Shown here: positions 1-8,126 of the stretch, in pieces
How positions within the stretch are numbered: the stretch's first letter is position 1
How the letters are laid out: the number at the start of each line of letters is the position of its first letter
Notes under the pieces: generated by a model
What the model saw: the letters and a program-made list of their open reading frames with translations, nothing else
Told to the model about the DNA's origin: nothing
Databases searched by the model: none
Source: Geobacter sp.
Lineage (GTDB): Bacteria > Desulfobacterota > Desulfuromonadia > Geobacterales > DSM-12255
Direction: 5' to 3'
Assembly (NCBI GenBank): GCA_009684525.1
Contig: WKKR01000004.1
Location: 124,001-188,000 of the forward strand
Length of the DNA stretch: 64,000 nt
Translations under genes and position numbers: made by a program

Positions 1-222
1 CAGGACCTTGCCATTGGGGAGCAGCGTGACGCTGTGACCGTAGCGGGTCGATCCCATCTCGGCCATGTGGGAAAACGTCTTGGCAGGGGCTTGGGGTGTA
101 GGGAGACCGCAGAAGATGGTCGCACTGATCAGCACCAGCCGCAGCATTACCGAAAACCGGCTGCGCCACCCTGCATTGCCATAGCCCCGCCTCATGCGGC
201 AGACGTGATTCCCGTCACTCAT
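1..222 (-). CDS. Secreted Kelch-repeat-type protein, N-terminal part only
   Basis: The minus strand opens at 222 with ATG preceded by a GGAGG-like ribosome site and stays open to the window edge, so only the first 74 residues are present. There is a basic start, a hydrophobic stretch (about residues 25-42) that reads as a signal peptide, and then TRYGHSVTLLPNGKVL. That phrase is the usual opening of a Kelch/galactose-oxidase-type beta-propeller blade. The product is probably exported and forms a propeller. The 3' end lies outside the window, so total length and partner domains are unknown. Confidence 0.7.
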   Translation of the reverse strand, partial: MSDGNHVCRMRRGYGNAGWRSRFSVMLRLVLISATIFCGLPTPQAPAKTFSHMAEMGSTRYGHSVTLLPNGKVL

Positions 223-617
223 AGTCCTGTTCCCTCCTTCGACACCCTGCACAATTTTAATGAAACACCTGCATGGAGGTGAACCGCTACGCAATGTTTA
301 TGCCCTGGCGGTAAAATCTGCTAACTTTGCCAAATAGCGAATGAATAATGGACATGGAATTCCGCACCCTTCGTACGATTATGCCCCGGACAACACCGTC
401 ACGGGAGCGAACATCATACTAAAGTGTTACATCCGGGTGCCATGTCAAATCACGTGCAGGGATGAGATTCTGACAGGCATTTCATAACGGTTTCCTGAAG
501 ATAAACAGTCATTACCGTCATTAGATATATCTATACTTCTGACAGACCGTTGATTTCCTCTCCGGCAGAAGCAACGTGACCAACAGACCGGAATCTCAAA
601 GGAAGCGGGAAACGGTA

Positions 618-646
618 TTGACAAAGGGATCATTTTCAGGAAAATA
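618..646 (+). promoter_or_regulatory. Possible sigma-70 promoter for the riboswitch transcript
   Basis: TTGACA at 618-623 is a perfect -35 box. It is followed after 17 bases by the weak -10 AAAATA. It lies about 25 bases upstream of the riboswitch. The rest of 223-617 holds no gene I can support. Confidence 0.35.
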
Positions 647-671
647 GGGCAAAACTAGTTGTTCTGATTGA

Positions 672-750
672 TAGACGACACTACTCAACCATCCGCGAGG
701 ATGGGGCGGAAAGCCCATTGGGTCTCACCGAGACAGCCGGGTTGCCGAAA
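672..750 (+). promoter_or_regulatory. GEMM-I cyclic-dinucleotide riboswitch
   Basis: The RNA has the GEMM-I signature: a CAACC segment, an ATCC-GCGA-GGAT hairpin with a GNRA tetraloop, the receptor-like GGGGCGGAAAGCC, a second GTCTC/GAGAC hairpin, and the closing AGCCGGGTTGCCGAA. Aligned by eye to the Vibrio Vc2 aptamer, the specificity base (G20 in Vc2) is A here. In Geobacter RNAs that change marks the GEMM-Ib subclass, which prefers 3',3'-cGAMP. The 3' aptamer strand is also the left arm of the terminator that follows. Ligand binding should therefore block termination, making an ON switch for the gene at 811. The class is clear; the ligand is inferred. Confidence 0.88.
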
Positions 751-779
751 TATCATATTTGGCGACCCGGCTGTTTTTT
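735..779 (+). terminator. Riboswitch expression-platform terminator
   Basis: AGCCGGGTTGCC (735-746) pairs with GGCGACCCGGCT (761-772) over 12 bp with one G-T wobble, followed by a T run. The left arm overlaps the 3' strand of the GEMM aptamer, so the two structures are mutually exclusive. Confidence 0.9.
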
Positions 780-810
780 GTCCGGTCGCGGAAAGGGGGA
801 ATAGCGGACC

Positions 811-1125
811 ATGCGCACAACACTACTCATCATTATTGCGGCCCTATTCTTCGTCGCACTCTGTTCAGCGGATAATGCCATCAAAGAGGGGGGCAAGGAG
901 GTCGGCCAAGGATTCAAGACCATCGGCACGGAGACCGGCAAGGCATTCAAGGAAGGGGGCAAGGAGATTGGCCAGGGATTCAAGAAGATGGGCAAGGAGA
1001 CCGGGCAGGCGGCAAAAAAGAGTGGCAGGACCGTCGGTGAATGGTTCCGGGAGACCGGGCAGAAGACCGGCGCCGCGTTCAGAAAGATGGGGCAGGACAT
1101 CAAGAGGTTCTTCGGCCGTGAGTGA
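811..1125 (+). CDS. Exported protein of tandem 11-residue amphipathic repeats
   Basis: A 104-residue protein opens with a hydrophobic signal peptide (about residues 1-20, likely cleaved near CSA-D). The rest is almost entirely seven 11-residue units of the form KxxGxxxGxxF (for example KEGGKEVGQGF, KTIGTETGKAF, KKMGKETGQAA). Lys, Gly and aromatic positions recur every 11 residues, as in the amphipathic helices of apolipoproteins, synucleins and some LEA proteins. A membrane-surface or stress-protective role in the envelope is therefore a reasonable guess. It is the only gene behind the GEMM-I riboswitch, so a cyclic dinucleotide should control it. I do not recognise a named family. Confidence 0.8.
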   Translation: MRTTLLIIIAALFFVALCSADNAIKEGGKEVGQGFKTIGTETGKAFKEGGKEIGQGFKKMGKETGQAAKKSGRTVGEWFRETGQKTGAAFRKMGQDIKRFFGRE

Positions 1126-1297
1126 CCCGCGAGAGCACTCTGCAGCTCATGCGATCCTTGTCGTCCCGGACCTGCTGTCACCCAGCTTCGTTGCGGCGCC
1201 CCGGCAGGGTCTTGCCCTGCCCGCAGCGACTCGACTGGCCAGGCACCAGAACTCCCCGCTCTTTCTGCGACGGATTCACCATGCGGAATACTAGTAT

Positions 1298-1326
1298 TTG
1301 ACTTTAGACAGCGAAACTGGTTCTAT
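1298..1326 (+). promoter_or_regulatory. Possible promoter for the RRM protein gene
   Basis: TTGACT at 1298-1303, a 17-base spacer and TTCTAT at 1321-1326 resemble a sigma-70 promoter about 75 bases before the RRM start. Nothing else was recognised in 1126-1399. Confidence 0.35.
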
Positions 1327-1399
1327 GCTTTACACACGCAGCAGATATCGGAGCGGGCATCGCCTATCCTGACGACGATGCCGGAAAGACTGGAAACAG

Positions 1400-1729
1400 A
1401 TGGGAAAACAGCTGTACGTGACCAACATATCGTTTCGGGCAACAGAGGAAGATATCTGGAAACTCTTCTCCGTGGCCGGCACGGTCAAACACATCAAGAT
1501 GCTCACCGACGACCGGACCGGCAAGTTCAAGGGGTGCGGCTTCGTGGAGATGGCCAATGCCAAGGAGATGAAGGAGGCCATCAACACCCTGGACGATGCA
1601 CTGCTGATCGACCGGGTCATCACGGTCGTGGAGGCGCGTCCGATGCCCCCCAGGGAGCGGACTGCCGCCCCGGTGCCCCGCAGGAGCGGGCCGGGGAATC
1701 GTTCTGGCGGCAGTCGCGGCAAAAAATAA
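1400..1729 (+). CDS. RRM-domain RNA-binding protein
   Basis: A 109-residue protein with one RNA-recognition motif at about residues 3-80: RNP2 LYVTNI near the N-terminus and RNP1 KGCGFVEM near residue 44. A short basic Arg/Gly/Pro-rich tail follows. Proteins of this size and layout are the common bacterial and cyanobacterial RRM proteins; they bind single-stranded RNA and are often cold- or stress-induced. A cold-shock protein gene converges on it from the other side and shares its terminator. The stop codon runs straight into the terminator's A tract. Confidence 0.9.
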   Translation: MGKQLYVTNISFRATEEDIWKLFSVAGTVKHIKMLTDDRTGKFKGCGFVEMANAKEMKEAINTLDDALLIDRVITVVEARPMPPRERTAAPVPRRSGPGNRSGGSRGKK

Positions 1730-1761
1730 AAAAAAGCCCCGGAGCGCTCCGGGGCTTTTTT
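1728..1761. terminator. Bidirectional intrinsic terminator
   Basis: AAAAAGCCCCGGAGC is directly followed by its exact reverse complement (1731-1760). With an A run on one side and a T run on the other, it can stop transcription from both the RRM gene (plus) and the cold-shock gene (minus). Confidence 0.92.
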
Positions 1762-1790
1762 CGTGCCTAATGGCGGTTGTAGTTAGATCG

Positions 1791-1997
1791 TTAGATTCTG
1801 GTGACGTTGGCAGCCTGAAGCCCTTTGGGACCCTTAACCACTTCGAACGTTACCCTTTCGCCTTCAGCCAGGGACTTGAAACCTTCACCGGTGATGGCAG
1901 AGAAGTGGACGAATACGTCCTCGCCGTTCTCCTGCTCCAGAAAACCAAACCCCTTGCTGTCGTTGAACCACTTTACTGTTCCCTTTACCACGTACAT
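1791..1997 (-). CDS. Cold-shock domain protein (CspA family)
   Basis: A 68-residue protein that is a single cold-shock domain: [15 protein letters not shown] carries RNP1, VFVHFSAI carries RNP2, and the end is [10 protein letters not shown]. It binds single-stranded RNA or DNA and usually acts as an RNA chaperone. The ATG at 1997 has AGGAGA just upstream. The frame stays open far upstream, but that stretch is antisense to rdgC and is not part of this gene. The convergent RRM gene is a second small RNA-binding protein, and the two share a terminator. Confidence 0.95.
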   Translation of the reverse strand: MYVVKGTVKWFNDSKGFGFLEQENGEDVFVHFSAITGEGFKSLAEGERVTFEVVKGPKGLQAANVTRI

Positions 1998-2240
1998 TCT
2001 CCTGATACTGCGTGTTATTTTATCCGTGCTCTGCCCGGATGCTTTTTGAACGTAGCAGCTTTGCCGCACCCTTGTCAAACATTTTAAATCCGCGGGAAGC
2101 AAATATTTTCTCACGGTACACAGGGGAGATGCCGGTTCGTCCCTGCCGGACCGATCGCCGGGGGGTGCTTTTCCCTTGCCCTCGGACCCAAAAAGGTGTA
2201 TCCCTGTGACCCTTTCACCAAAGCCAAGGAGCATTCTATC

Positions 2241-3407
2241 ATGGGAATACTGGCGAACACAGTCAGCATCTGTCAGTTCAGGGTCGCAGGCGATCAACCC
2301 GCCATTGACCTCTTTCAATGGGTTTCCGAAAAGCTGCGTGGAAACGGTTTCATCCCCATCGACCAGGGAACGGCCGAACTCTCGGTGGGCTGGGTGCACC
2401 TGGACGATCACCGGGACAACTCCTTTGCCTCGCCGTCTGCCTTCTGGCGCGATCACTACCTGGCCCTGACCCTGCGCCAGGACAAGCGGTCGATCCCGGC
2501 GAAACTGTTCCGCGCCCACCAGCAGGAGGCAGAGCAGGAGTTCCTCGCTGCCAATCCCGGCTACACCAGGGTGCCGAAGCAGAAGCGCGAGGAGTTGAAA
2601 GAAATCGTCAAGAGCAGCCTGCTGGCCAGGACCCTGGCGGTGCCGACCACCTACGACGCGGTCTGGGACACCCGCAGCAACATCCTCACCCTCACCACCC
2701 TGGGGACCAAGGCGGTCGAACTGTTCGAGACCCATTTCAAGAAAAGCTTCGAGGGGCTGCGCCTGGTGGCGGTGCACCCGTTCGACCGCGCCGGCCAGGT
2801 CGTGCCCGAGGGATTCGCGGAGGCGCTGGCAGCGGCGAACAAGGCGACCTCCGACGCGGTCCTGGACCAGATCAAGAGCAACCAGTGGCTCGGCTGGGAT
2901 TTTCTCCTCTGGCTGATGTACCGGACCATGAACGACTCGTCTGAATATCGTGTGAACCGGCCCGGCCCGGCCCTTGACGGCGATACCTTCGTCGCCTATC
3001 TCAACGACCGGATGGTGCTCTGTGCCTCCGGAGAGGAGGGAGTGCAGAAATTCACCGCATCCGGCTCCCTGGACCGGTTCGGCGAGCTCCGCACCTCCCT
3101 GCGCGGCGGCAAGCGGATCACCGAGGCGGCCATCTACCTGGAGCACGGGGAGCATGTCTGGAAGCTGACCCTGAAGGGGGAACAGTTCCACTTCGCCTCG
3201 TTCAAATCCCCGCAGGTCAAGGAAGAGCGCGACAACACCGTTGATGAGCTGAGCGAGCGGGAAGCGGTCTTTTTCGAGCGGATGTACGTGCTGGAGTTCG
3301 GCCTGCAGCTCTTTGACAGCCTCTTTGCCACCTTTCTCGCCATGCGGCTCTCCCCGGGATGGGAGGAGGAGATGCGCCGGATCGACGACTGGATGAACGA
3401 AGGCTGA
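2241..3407 (+). CDS. rdgC: RdgC-family recombination-associated protein
   Basis: A 388-residue protein with the RdgC pattern: an N-terminal segment ending in GWVHLDD, then [18 protein letters not shown], a Lys-rich [16 protein letters not shown] helix, the [14 protein letters not shown] strand region and an acidic C-terminus. RdgC binds double-stranded DNA as a ring and modulates RecA-dependent recombination. The length exceeds E. coli RdgC (about 300 residues), as is common for the delta-proteobacterial branch. I chose the ATG at 2241 because AAGGAG precedes it and conservation begins there; the frame is open 15 codons further upstream. A strong terminator follows. Confidence 0.85.
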   Translation: MGILANTVSICQFRVAGDQPAIDLFQWVSEKLRGNGFIPIDQGTAELSVGWVHLDDHRDNSFASPSAFWRDHYLALTLRQDKRSIPAKLFRAHQQEAEQEFLAANPGYTRVPKQKREELKEIVKSSLLARTLAVPTTYDAVWDTRSNILTLTTLGTKAVELFETHFKKSFEGLRLVAVHPFDRAGQVVPEGFAEALAAANKATSDAVLDQIKSNQWLGWDFLLWLMYRTMNDSSEYRVNRPGPALDGDTFVAYLNDRMVLCASGEEGVQKFTASGSLDRFGELRTSLRGGKRITEAAIYLEHGEHVWKLTLKGEQFHFASFKSPQVKEERDNTVDELSEREAVFFERMYVLEFGLQLFDSLFATFLAMRLSPGWEEEMRRIDDWMNEG

Positions 3408-3427
3408 CAACCCGGATTCGCCCCAAC

Positions 3428-3453
3428 GGCCCGCTGATGCGGGCCTTTTTTTT
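3428..3453 (+). terminator. Intrinsic terminator after rdgC
   Basis: GGCCCGC-TGAT-GCGGGCC is followed by eight T residues. Confidence 0.92.
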
Positions 3454-3555
3454 CACTGATACCGATACGTTGACTTGCCCCTGCCGCAGGTTACACTTTT
3501 CAGATACTGCCCGCCGGAATCAGGACGGGCGGAATCTCGAAAAGGAGGTGCCAGG

Positions 3556-4035
3556 ATGGACAGACGGACCTTTCTGAAAACCGCGGTAACCGGATCAATG
3601 GTTGCGGGGATAGCCGGCACTGCAGCAGCCGCCGAGCGTTACTTCCCGCTGAAGGTGGACCAGGCGCTGTTTGAAGGGATCAACCGGGCCAAGAATCCCG
3701 CTGCCAAGACCCCGCTGGAAAAGAAGCATGCCCCGGTCATCAGTGCCCCTGCCTCGGTGAAGGGGGGAGAGCCGTTCACCGTCGAGGTGGCGGTGGGTGA
3801 GGTCCTCCACGACATGGGGCCTGCCCACTGGATCGAATACGTCGAGCTGCGGATCGGCAACGAACCGGCGGGCAGGGCGGAATTCCAGCCCAAGGGATAC
3901 CTGAAACCGAAGGTGACCTTCACCGTGACGGTTCCCAAGGAGGCTGCACCGGCCGGCAAGGTAACCCTGGTCGCCACCGAGCACTGCAACCTCCACGGGC
4001 TCTGGGAGGGGAACCTGGACATTACCGTGACCTGA
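3556..4035 (+). CDS. Tat-exported superoxide reductase (neelaredoxin type)
   Basis: A 159-residue protein. Residues 1-28 are a twin-arginine signal (DRRTFLKTAVTG, then a hydrophobic stretch ending AAAAE). The rest is a superoxide reductase domain with the centre II iron ligands visible: His in LEKKHAPVI, His in EVLHD, His in GPAHWIEYVEL, and Cys and His in EHCNLHGLW. There is no N-terminal desulforedoxin domain, so this is the one-iron class. The enzyme reduces superoxide to peroxide, here probably in the periplasm, protecting an anaerobe from oxygen. AAAGGAGGT sits ideally before the ATG at 3556; the longer open frame upstream is not needed. Confidence 0.93.
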   Translation: MDRRTFLKTAVTGSMVAGIAGTAAAAERYFPLKVDQALFEGINRAKNPAAKTPLEKKHAPVISAPASVKGGEPFTVEVAVGEVLHDMGPAHWIEYVELRIGNEPAGRAEFQPKGYLKPKVTFTVTVPKEAAPAGKVTLVATEHCNLHGLWEGNLDITVT

Positions 4036-4098
4036 ACGGCAGAGTAGCCGGTTGCCCCTGCTGAACCAGAGAATGATCATCTGGACTGTTACCGAGCC

Positions 4099-4169
4099 AA
4101 TGGCCTGCACCCGCAGGCCATTGCCGTTTCCGGCCGGGACAGGGGCCGCAGCCGCTCCCTGTCCAGGCC
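4099..4169 (+). other. Two adjacent strong hairpins without a T tract
   Basis: AATGGCCTGC and GCAGGCCATT (4099-4122) form a perfect 10-bp stem. A second stem (4132-4144 with 4157-4169) has one mismatch. They lie between the superoxide reductase and glycerate kinase genes. Without a T run they are doubtful terminators and may instead protect the upstream mRNA 3' end. Confidence 0.4.
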
Positions 4170-4194
4170 CGTGTGACCACCGGAGGCGCGCGTC

Positions 4195-5499
4195 ATGGAC
4201 GACAGGATGCTTTTACGACAGCTGTTTGCCGCAGCCCTTGCGGCAGTTGAGCCGGCTGCGGCACTCAGACCGCACCTGGCAGCAATCAGGGAATGCTGTG
4301 GCAGCGGCGTGTTCACCCGGCTGGTCGTGGCAGGGGCCGGAAAGGCCAGCATCCCCATGGCCCTGGCCGTGGAAAAGGAGCTCGGGGAATTCATCGCCCA
4401 GGGCCTCGTCATTACCCCCCACCCTCCCCCGCTCTCCCACGGGCTCTCTCGGATAGCGGTCGCCGGGGCAGGCCATCCCCACCCCGACGAGGCCGGGGTG
4501 ACGGCCAGCACCGGGATCGCCAGGCTGGCACAGGAGAGCGATGAGCATTCCCTGTTCCTCTTCCTCGTCTCGGGCGGCGGCTCGGCCCTGTTCGTCTCGC
4601 CGGCAACTGGCATCACACTGGCCGAGAAGCAGCTCACGGCGCGGCTCCTGATGGAATCCGGGGCAGATATCCGTGAGCTGAACACGGTCCGCAAGCACCT
4701 CTCCGGCGTCAAGGGGGGCCAGCTTGCCCAGCTGGTCCACCCGGCCTGGCTGGTCACCCTGGCCATCTCCGACGTGCCGGGCGACCGGATCGACCTGATC
4801 GCTTCGGGCCCAACCGTCGCCGACCCAACCACCTTCGGCGAGGCCCTGGCCATAGTGGAACAGCGGGGTCTTGCGGCCAAGGTTCCCCCTACCGTGCTCG
4901 ACCGGCTGCAGCGGGGCGCTGCCGGCCGGATCGGCGAGACCCCCAAGCCGGGCAATCCGCTCTTTTGCTCCGGCCTGGTCGCCATCGTTGCCGGCAACTG
5001 CGACGCCCTGGAGGGAGCTGCCGGGGCTGCCGGCATGCAGGGGGTGCAGGCCCGCATCCGGGAAGGCCTGGTCACCGGAGAGGCGCGAGAGGCAGGCAGA
5101 ATCCTGGCCCAGGAGGCGCTCCGTGCCCGAGAGAGCCTCAAACCGGGGGAAAGGCTCTGCATCGTCAGCGGCGGGGAAACCACAGTCACGGTGCAGGGAA
5201 ACGGCATTGGCGGGCGCAACCAGGAGCTGGCCCTCGCCTTTTGCCTGGCCATCGACGGGGTGGAGGGGATCTCCCTCCTCTCGGCAGGTACCGACGGCAT
5301 CGACGGGCCGACCGACGCGGCCGGCGGCATCGTGGATGGCCAGACCGCGGCCCGCGCCCGGTCGATCGGCATCGACCCGGCACAAGCCCTTGCGGACAAC
5401 GACTCTCACCGTCTTCTGGACCGCTGTGACGCCCTCATCAGGACCGGGCCGACCGGGACCAACGTGATGGACCTGCAGATCTGCCTCGTCAGCGGCTGA
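4195..5499 (+). CDS. Glycerate 2-kinase (MOFRL/GckA family)
   Basis: A 434-residue protein matching the class II glycerate kinases: VVAGAGKAS near residue 45, the nucleotide-binding LFLVSGGGSALF near 125, NTVRKHLSGVKGGQLA, and a C-terminal MOFRL domain with GGRNQELALAF and SAGTDGIDGPTDAAGG. It phosphorylates D-glycerate, usually to 2-phosphoglycerate. GGAGG precedes the ATG. A D-2-hydroxyacid dehydrogenase gene begins 80 bases downstream on the same strand. Together they could take hydroxypyruvate through glycerate into glycolysis. Confidence 0.9.
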   Translation: MDDRMLLRQLFAAALAAVEPAAALRPHLAAIRECCGSGVFTRLVVAGAGKASIPMALAVEKELGEFIAQGLVITPHPPPLSHGLSRIAVAGAGHPHPDEAGVTASTGIARLAQESDEHSLFLFLVSGGGSALFVSPATGITLAEKQLTARLLMESGADIRELNTVRKHLSGVKGGQLAQLVHPAWLVTLAISDVPGDRIDLIASGPTVADPTTFGEALAIVEQRGLAAKVPPTVLDRLQRGAAGRIGETPKPGNPLFCSGLVAIVAGNCDALEGAAGAAGMQGVQARIREGLVTGEAREAGRILAQEALRARESLKPGERLCIVSGGETTVTVQGNGIGGRNQELALAFCLAIDGVEGISLLSAGTDGIDGPTDAAGGIVDGQTAARARSIGIDPAQALADNDSHRLLDRCDALIRTGPTGTNVMDLQICLVSG

Positions 5500-5579
5500 A
5501 ACCTTCGGATTGTGCAGAAGCACGGGATAGTATATACACGAGGAGAGCAGGGACAACACCGGCAGCGAACGGGGTGATC

Positions 5580-6581
5580 ATGGCAGTCAGCACAGCAGGG
5601 AAGAGCGTAAAGATCGTCGTCCTCGACGGGTTCACCCTCAATCCGGGGGATAACCCCTGGGATGCGGTGGCGCAGCTGGGAGAGCTGACCGTGCATGACC
5701 GGACAGCGAGAGAGCTCACCCTTGAGCGGGCAAGCGGCGCGGCAATCCTTCTGACCAACAAGACCCTCCTGGACGCGGCGACCCTTGCGGCCCTCCCCGG
5801 TCTTCGCTATGTGTCGGTGCTGGCGACCGGCTTCAACGTGGTGGACGTGGCAGCGGCAGGGCGGCTCGGCATACCGGTCTCCAATGTCCCCGAATATGCG
5901 AGCGCCACGGTGGCCCAGCACGTCTTTGCCCTGCTCCTGGAACTCACCAACCGGGTGGGTAGGCACGACGCCGCGGTCAAGGATGGCGAATGGAGCCGCT
6001 GCCCGGACTTCTCGTTCTGCAGCGGGTCGCTGGTCGAGCTGACCGGCCTCACCCTGGGCCTGGTCGGCTTCGGCCGGATCGGCCGCTGCGTTGCCAATAT
6101 TGCCAATGCCTTCGGCATGCGGGTGATCGCCCACACACCCCACCCGCCGTCGTCGGCCGACGAGCCGCCGGTCGATTTCGTGCCGCTTGCCGAGCTGTTC
6201 GCCACCGCCGACGTGGTCTCCCTCCACTGCCCCCAGACGTCCGAAAATGCCGGGTTCGTCGATGGCCCGCTGCTGGCCGGAATGAAGCCATCGGCGTTCC
6301 TGATCAACACCGCGCGCGGGGGGCTCGTCAACGAGCACGACCTGGCAGAGGCGCTCAACCGGGAGAAACTGGCCGGGGCGGCCGTGGACGTGGTCTCTTG
6401 CGAGCCGATCGTTGCCGACAACCCGCTCCTCTCTGCCCGCAACTGCCTGATCACCCCCCATCTGGCCTGGGCGGCCCTGGCGGCGCGCAAGAGGCTGATG
6501 TCCCAGACCGCCGCCAACATCGCCGCATTTCTGGACGGAAACCCGGTGAATCTCGTCAATAGTAGGGAGCTCGGCCGCTGA
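5580..6581 (+). CDS. D-2-hydroxyacid dehydrogenase, probable hydroxypyruvate/glycerate dehydrogenase
   Basis: A 333-residue NAD(P)-dependent enzyme of the D-isomer-specific 2-hydroxyacid dehydrogenase family. It has the Rossmann motif LGLVGFGRIG near residue 160 and the catalytic set Arg in NTARGG, Glu in CEP and His in TPHLAW. The ATG at 5580 is taken over an in-frame GTG two codons earlier. Its place behind glycerate kinase suggests reduction of hydroxypyruvate to glycerate, but the substrate cannot be read from the sequence alone. Confidence 0.9.
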   Translation: MAVSTAGKSVKIVVLDGFTLNPGDNPWDAVAQLGELTVHDRTARELTLERASGAAILLTNKTLLDAATLAALPGLRYVSVLATGFNVVDVAAAGRLGIPVSNVPEYASATVAQHVFALLLELTNRVGRHDAAVKDGEWSRCPDFSFCSGSLVELTGLTLGLVGFGRIGRCVANIANAFGMRVIAHTPHPPSSADEPPVDFVPLAELFATADVVSLHCPQTSENAGFVDGPLLAGMKPSAFLINTARGGLVNEHDLAEALNREKLAGAAVDVVSCEPIVADNPLLSARNCLITPHLAWAALAARKRLMSQTAANIAAFLDGNPVNLVNSRELGR

Positions 6582-6605
6582 CCGGCGCACGGCACCCCGG
6601 CTTCC

Positions 6606-7958
6606 TCACCCTGCCAGCCGCTCCACCTGCCGGATATAGCCGACCGCATCGAATTTCCGGCAACAGCCGGCGTAATTCATGTAGCGGACCATGCCGAAGA
6701 CCGGCCGCTCCTGCCAGGGGCGGTCGTGCACCCCACCGATGGACCAGGCAATGCCGGCATAGCCGTTGGGATCGCGGCCGTCGAGCTGGTAACGGTCGTT
6801 GAGCCGGATGGCGGTGGCCATCGCCTCCTCCGGAGACCCGCTCCATTCCAGGATCTTCTTGGCCCAGTACATCCGCAGATACCCGTGCATCCTCCCCAAA
6901 GCCACCATCTCTTGCTGGGCCGCGTTCCAGAGCGGATCGTGAGTCTCCCCTCGCTCCAGCTGCGATGCCGAGTACCGATATGGCCGGTCGTCGCCGCGAT
7001 GGGCGTCCAGGCTCTTCTGCGCCCAGGCGGGAAAACCGGCACAGCTGTCATATTCCCCGTTATGGAGACAGAAATTGTCGGAAAGTTCGCGGCGGATCAC
7101 CAGCTCCTCCAGGAACGCCTCCCCTCCCGGTGCCCCGCCGCTGCAGCGGGCAGCCTCCAGGGCAAGCCGCTGCGGCGCAAGCTGGCCGAAGTGGAGATAG
7201 GGAGAGAGACCCGACTGCCCTGCCAGGTTCGGATCGTTGCGTCGCTCGTGGTAAACGGCAAGGCCGGTGTCGATGAAATCGGCCATGGCGGCCAGGGCCG
7301 CTGTTTCGCCGGGGATGCGCCAGGTCACCTCCGCCACCGAGCGATCGACGACCAGCCCCTTTTTCACCGCCTGCCAGTCGACACGCGGCACCTCCCCAGG
7401 CCAGGGGGTCTGTTGCTGCTGCAGGGGTGGAAAGTCGGTGAGGAATTCGGGCAGCAGGCGCCGCAGCTTGGGTCGCAGGGTGTAGGCGCCGTACTCCTGC
7501 TTCCCCGAGGCGATCCAGCAAGGGACGATGTTGTGGGCATCGACCTGGACAAAGGGGATACCGGTCCGCTCGGCCACCTGCCGCTGCCACCCGGTCTTCA
7601 CCCGCAACGGGTCGAAGTCGGCAACGAGGCAGGCCACGGTGTGACTTTCGATGAAGGCGGGAAGCGTCTCGACAGGCTCTCCCCGCAGGAGAAAGAGCGG
7701 TATCCCCAGCCGCGCCAGATGCTCGGCTGTCCCGGCCAGCCCGGCAAGCATGAAGCCATACTGCCGGATGGTGGCGCCGAGAAAGGCCGGGGCGAGGCAG
7801 AAGACCACCGCCAGCGGCGCCTGCCGCTGCAGCGCCAGCTCCTGCGCATGCAGCAAGGCCCAGTTGTCGGCAACCCGCTGTTCCCTGCTCATCCAGTAGA
7901 CCACCGGCCCCGGCCGGACCTCCCCCTCCCTGATGCTCCTGACCCGGCGACTGTCCAT
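6606..7958 (-). CDS. phr: Class II CPD photolyase
   Basis: A 450-residue deoxyribodipyrimidine photolyase of class II. It has the N-terminal photolyase alpha/beta domain (VVYWMSREQRVADNWALLHA) and a C-terminal FAD-binding helical domain with LSPYLHFGQLAP, RRELSDNFC, LGRMHGYLRMYWAKKILEW and the end motif NDRYQLDGRDPNGYAGIAWSIG cut short here. It repairs UV-induced cyclobutane dimers with blue light using FAD. It converges on the dehydrogenase gene with 24 bases between stops. Class II enzymes are patchily distributed in bacteria, but nothing in the base composition marks this one as recently acquired. Confidence 0.93.
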   Translation of the reverse strand: MDSRRVRSIREGEVRPGPVVYWMSREQRVADNWALLHAQELALQRQAPLAVVFCLAPAFLGATIRQYGFMLAGLAGTAEHLARLGIPLFLLRGEPVETLPAFIESHTVACLVADFDPLRVKTGWQRQVAERTGIPFVQVDAHNIVPCWIASGKQEYGAYTLRPKLRRLLPEFLTDFPPLQQQQTPWPGEVPRVDWQAVKKGLVVDRSVAEVTWRIPGETAALAAMADFIDTGLAVYHERRNDPNLAGQSGLSPYLHFGQLAPQRLALEAARCSGGAPGGEAFLEELVIRRELSDNFCLHNGEYDSCAGFPAWAQKSLDAHRGDDRPYRYSASQLERGETHDPLWNAAQQEMVALGRMHGYLRMYWAKKILEWSGSPEEAMATAIRLNDRYQLDGRDPNGYAGIAWSIGGVHDRPWQERPVFGMVRYMNYAGCCRKFDAVGYIRQVERLAG

Positions 7959-8126
7959 CGTTTTCCCCCTGGCGTCCGCTTTTCCTCATTGGATAGCATA
8001 CCCGCTGAGGGACGGTTCCGCATCCATGCCTCCATATTTCCATGCAGCGGGTTGACGGCAGGCAGGAAAAAAGCGATTATGGTGCGCGTCAGCCGTTCAC
8101 CCCGTGGACGTGCGGGAAGGAATGCC

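Noticed and set aside
445-633. 62-codon open frame on the minus strand upstream of the riboswitch
   Set aside because: No ribosome site, random-looking composition, and it overlaps the likely promoter of the riboswitch transcript.
1998-3410. Long minus-strand frame continuous with the cold-shock gene
   Set aside because: It is the antisense of rdgC in GC-rich codon shadow; the cold-shock domain starts at its own ATG with a ribosome site at 1997.
6726-8126. Plus-strand frame extending the rRNA methyltransferase upstream by over 460 codons
   Set aside because: It runs antisense through the photolyase gene; the methyltransferase similarity begins at 8127 behind a ribosome site.
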